A stretch of DNA of 45,814 nt from Armatimonadota bacterium (GTDB taxonomy: Bacteria; Cloacimonadota; Cloacimonadia; Cloacimonadales; TCS61): NCBI GenBank assembly GCA_013203665.1, contig JABMPU010000087.1, forward strand, positions 1 to 45,814, written 5' to 3'. Of the stretch, positions 44,155 to 45,814 are shown one piece after another (position 1 is the stretch's first letter; the number at the start of each line of letters is the position of its first letter). The translations under genes were made by a program, and so were the position numbers. The notes under the pieces are model-generated. The model ran no database searches and was not told the DNA's origin. It saw nothing but the letters and a program-made list of their open reading frames with translations.

Positions 44155-45576
44155 CTATTCAACAATATCATATTTTGGTTCTTTGCCCAATTCCTTGAGC
44201 AATTCATTTATTTCTTTTCTTGTTTTGTTAAGTACTAATTCTCTATCCACAGTAGCATCATTGAAAATTTCAAGTTCCTTCATTCTCTTTTTCAGCTCTT
44301 CTACTGCCCGTTTGTGTTTAGTAATATCATAAATTATTCCCTGCCAGAGGATAACGCCATTTTCTTGTGGAATCATACTGAACAAAGCACGAACCCATTT
44401 TATATTCGAATCATCAACCTTAAGACGGTATTCACAATCTAAGTGTTTATTGGTTTCAAGTGCTTTTAGAGATACCTCATCCAGTGCTTTAAAATCTTCT
44501 TCAGGTATTAACTTGATGTATTCATCAGGATCTCTATCTATTTTTTTTGCCAACTCTTCGCCTATTATATCTTTTAATCCAGGTCCCTGATAGATACACT
44601 CACGATGTCCGTCAGGATACCAATTATAAATACTTACAACTCCCGGAACATTCTCGACAAACAATCTGAATTGTTCTTCGCTTTTTCTTAATTGAGCTGT
44701 TTTTTTCACAACCTGGCGTCTCAGAATAAAGTCGAAAATTAAGACAATGACTATCAAGCATATTATTATTGCAATAATTATTTTTATCCAGAGAGGGAAA
44801 AAAGTGATCTTTTCATGTCCGCTCAGATATTTATCCATCGAACTGTAATAGATAGAATTCTTATCATGCTTTATCTCTTTTATTCGAGCATCAATTCTTT
44901 TCATAAGATATGGAGCAAGGTTAGAATCTTTTGAGAATGCAAATTGCATGTGAGCCGGTTGAAAAATAATTGGAGTTTTTTCAATATTAAAATTGATATC
45001 ATTAATATTTCCAAAATCTTTATCTGTTATTCCTGCATCAATTTCACTATTTTCTATAGCTTGGAAAATTTTTAAATAATCTTCCATTTCGATGATTTCA
45101 CAATCGATTTCGAATTTCTTGGTAACTGCTCGTAATCCCTCAGGTCCTTCAAGATCAAAACTTCCCTTTAATCCGGCTATCTTCTTTCCTTCCAGGTCAA
45201 GAATAGTGTGAATATCAGATCCCTCTTTTTTATAAATTCTTGTCCAACTCAATAGTAATGTTTCATTTGAAAATGCAAATCTTTCTTGCCTCGATGGAGT
45301 TAAACCTACATCGACCATAATATCAATTTCATTTTTCTCTAATCTCTGCAGGCATTGATCCCAATTTCCATGAACCCATTCGATTTCCCAATCTTCCTGT
45401 CCTGCAATATACTTTGTAATGTCAGCCCAGAATCCACTTATTTTACCATTCTCATCAGTAAATATCTTTGGTGAGTTTTCATACGTCCCGATCTTCAAAT
45501 CTAATTTTTCGTTTGCTGCCAATGAATATATGCTGAAGATAATCAAAAAAAACGTAATTATCATTCTTGTTTTCAT
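44155..45576 (-). CDS. SBP_bac_3 (periplasmic amino-acid-binding-like) - TM - PAS sensor without kinase domain
   Basis: LKIGTYENSPKIFTDENGKISGFWADITKYIA, IDIMVDVGLTPSRQERFAFS, TM, PAS (YRLKVDDSNIKWVRALFSMIPQENGVILWQGIIYDITKHKRA); ends with a coiled-coil tail. Confidence 0.85.
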   Translation of the reverse strand: MKTRMIITFFLIIFSIYSLAANEKLDLKIGTYENSPKIFTDENGKISGFWADITKYIAGQEDWEIEWVHGNWDQCLQRLEKNEIDIMVDVGLTPSRQERFAFSNETLLLSWTRIYKKEGSDIHTILDLEGKKIAGLKGSFDLEGPEGLRAVTKKFEIDCEIIEMEDYLKIFQAIENSEIDAGITDKDFGNINDINFNIEKTPIIFQPAHMQFAFSKDSNLAPYLMKRIDARIKEIKHDKNSIYYSSMDKYLSGHEKITFFPLWIKIIIAIIICLIVIVLIFDFILRRQVVKKTAQLRKSEEQFRLFVENVPGVVSIYNWYPDGHRECIYQGPGLKDIIGEELAKKIDRDPDEYIKLIPEEDFKALDEVSLKALETNKHLDCEYRLKVDDSNIKWVRALFSMIPQENGVILWQGIIYDITKHKRAVEELKKRMKELEIFNDATVDRELVLNKTRKEINELLKELGKEPKYDIVE

Positions 45577-45664
45577 AATATTTTTTTCCTTTCTTCAGCA
45601 GACTGGACTTCACACACCAAAGGCGGGTGGAGTTCAGAATGCTGAGAACATTTCCCACACAATC

Positions 45665-45701
45665 CTTAAGTCAAGTTTCGCTTTGCTCCTCTTAACTCAA
45701 G
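45665..45701. repeat. Inverted repeat with CTTAAGTCAAG / CTTAACTCAAG arms
   Basis: Arms 9/11 complementary; same arm family as 44038-44070. Confidence 0.55.
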
Positions 45702-45703
45702 TC

Positions 45704-45814
45704 TTACTCAATAATCTCATATTTTGGTTCTTTACCCAATTTCCTGAGTAATTCATTAATCTCTTTTCTGGTTTCGTTAAGTATTAATTCTCTATCCACA
45801 GTAGCATCATTGAA
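45704..45814 (-). CDS. C-terminal fragment of a paralogue of the 44155-45576 sensor, truncated by window edge
   Basis: Minus-strand translation ..FNDATVDRELILNETRKEINELLRKLGKEPKYEIIE*, nearly identical to FNDATVDRELVLNKTRKEINELLKELGKEPKYDIVE* of the neighbour. Confidence 0.85.
   Translation of the reverse strand, partial: FNDATVDRELILNETRKEINELLRKLGKEPKYEIIE

Noticed and set aside
45419-45751. 110-aa plus-strand ORF near the window end
   Set aside because: Overlaps the start of the SBP-PAS gene and the paralogue tail on the opposite strand; no domain.

Overview
AT-rich bacterial chromosomal window of mixed core and accessory content. The FCB-group/Cloacimonadota-like feel is an inference only. 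(1) 1-2.2 kb is a small accessory island: the end of an unknown CDS, a REP-associated tyrosine (RAYT / IS200-like Y1) transposase with palindromes around it and inside its own reading frame, and a two-gene unit whose second protein carries a HEPN-like RNxxxH motif. (2) 2.3-12.5 kb is mostly housekeeping: CxxC mini-protein, ileS, DUF1015, rimO, recQ (bracketed by inverted CACGGAT repeats, with a decayed four-helix-bundle/S23 gene beside one of them), trpS, secG and a tRNA-Leu read as anticodon AAG. (3) 12.6-25 kb is an envelope/polysaccharide-type region: lipoprotein, RlmD-like methyltransferase, glycosyltransferases, LbetaH acyltransferase, Wzi-like barrel, NodB deacetylase, LPG-synthase/flippase-like membrane protein, FemAB-like GNAT, radical SAM/SPASM, porin-like protein, Ig-like lipoprotein. 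(4) 25-27 kb: recR, ybaB, rsmI. (5) 27.2-38.4 kb: a Cache-PAS-CBS-DUF294 nucleotidyltransferase sensor, TPR protein, a solute:Na+ symporter with an unusually enlarged DUF4212-like partner, and an operon of kbl, a dedicated ACP, an acetyl-CoA-synthetase-like enzyme, acpS and an SDR threonine dehydrogenase, with inverted repeats in most of its gaps. (6) 38.8-45.8 kb: tandem sensor proteins, two sharing a kinase module and two sharing a distinctive C-terminal tail, with no receiver-domain protein in the window. The best leads are the RAYT with REP-like DNA in its frame, the HEPN pair, the secG/tRNA-Leu(AAG) junction, the DUF294 transmembrane sensor, the DUF4212 insertion, the ACP-containing kbl/tdh operon, and palindrome families with conserved frames but different cores.
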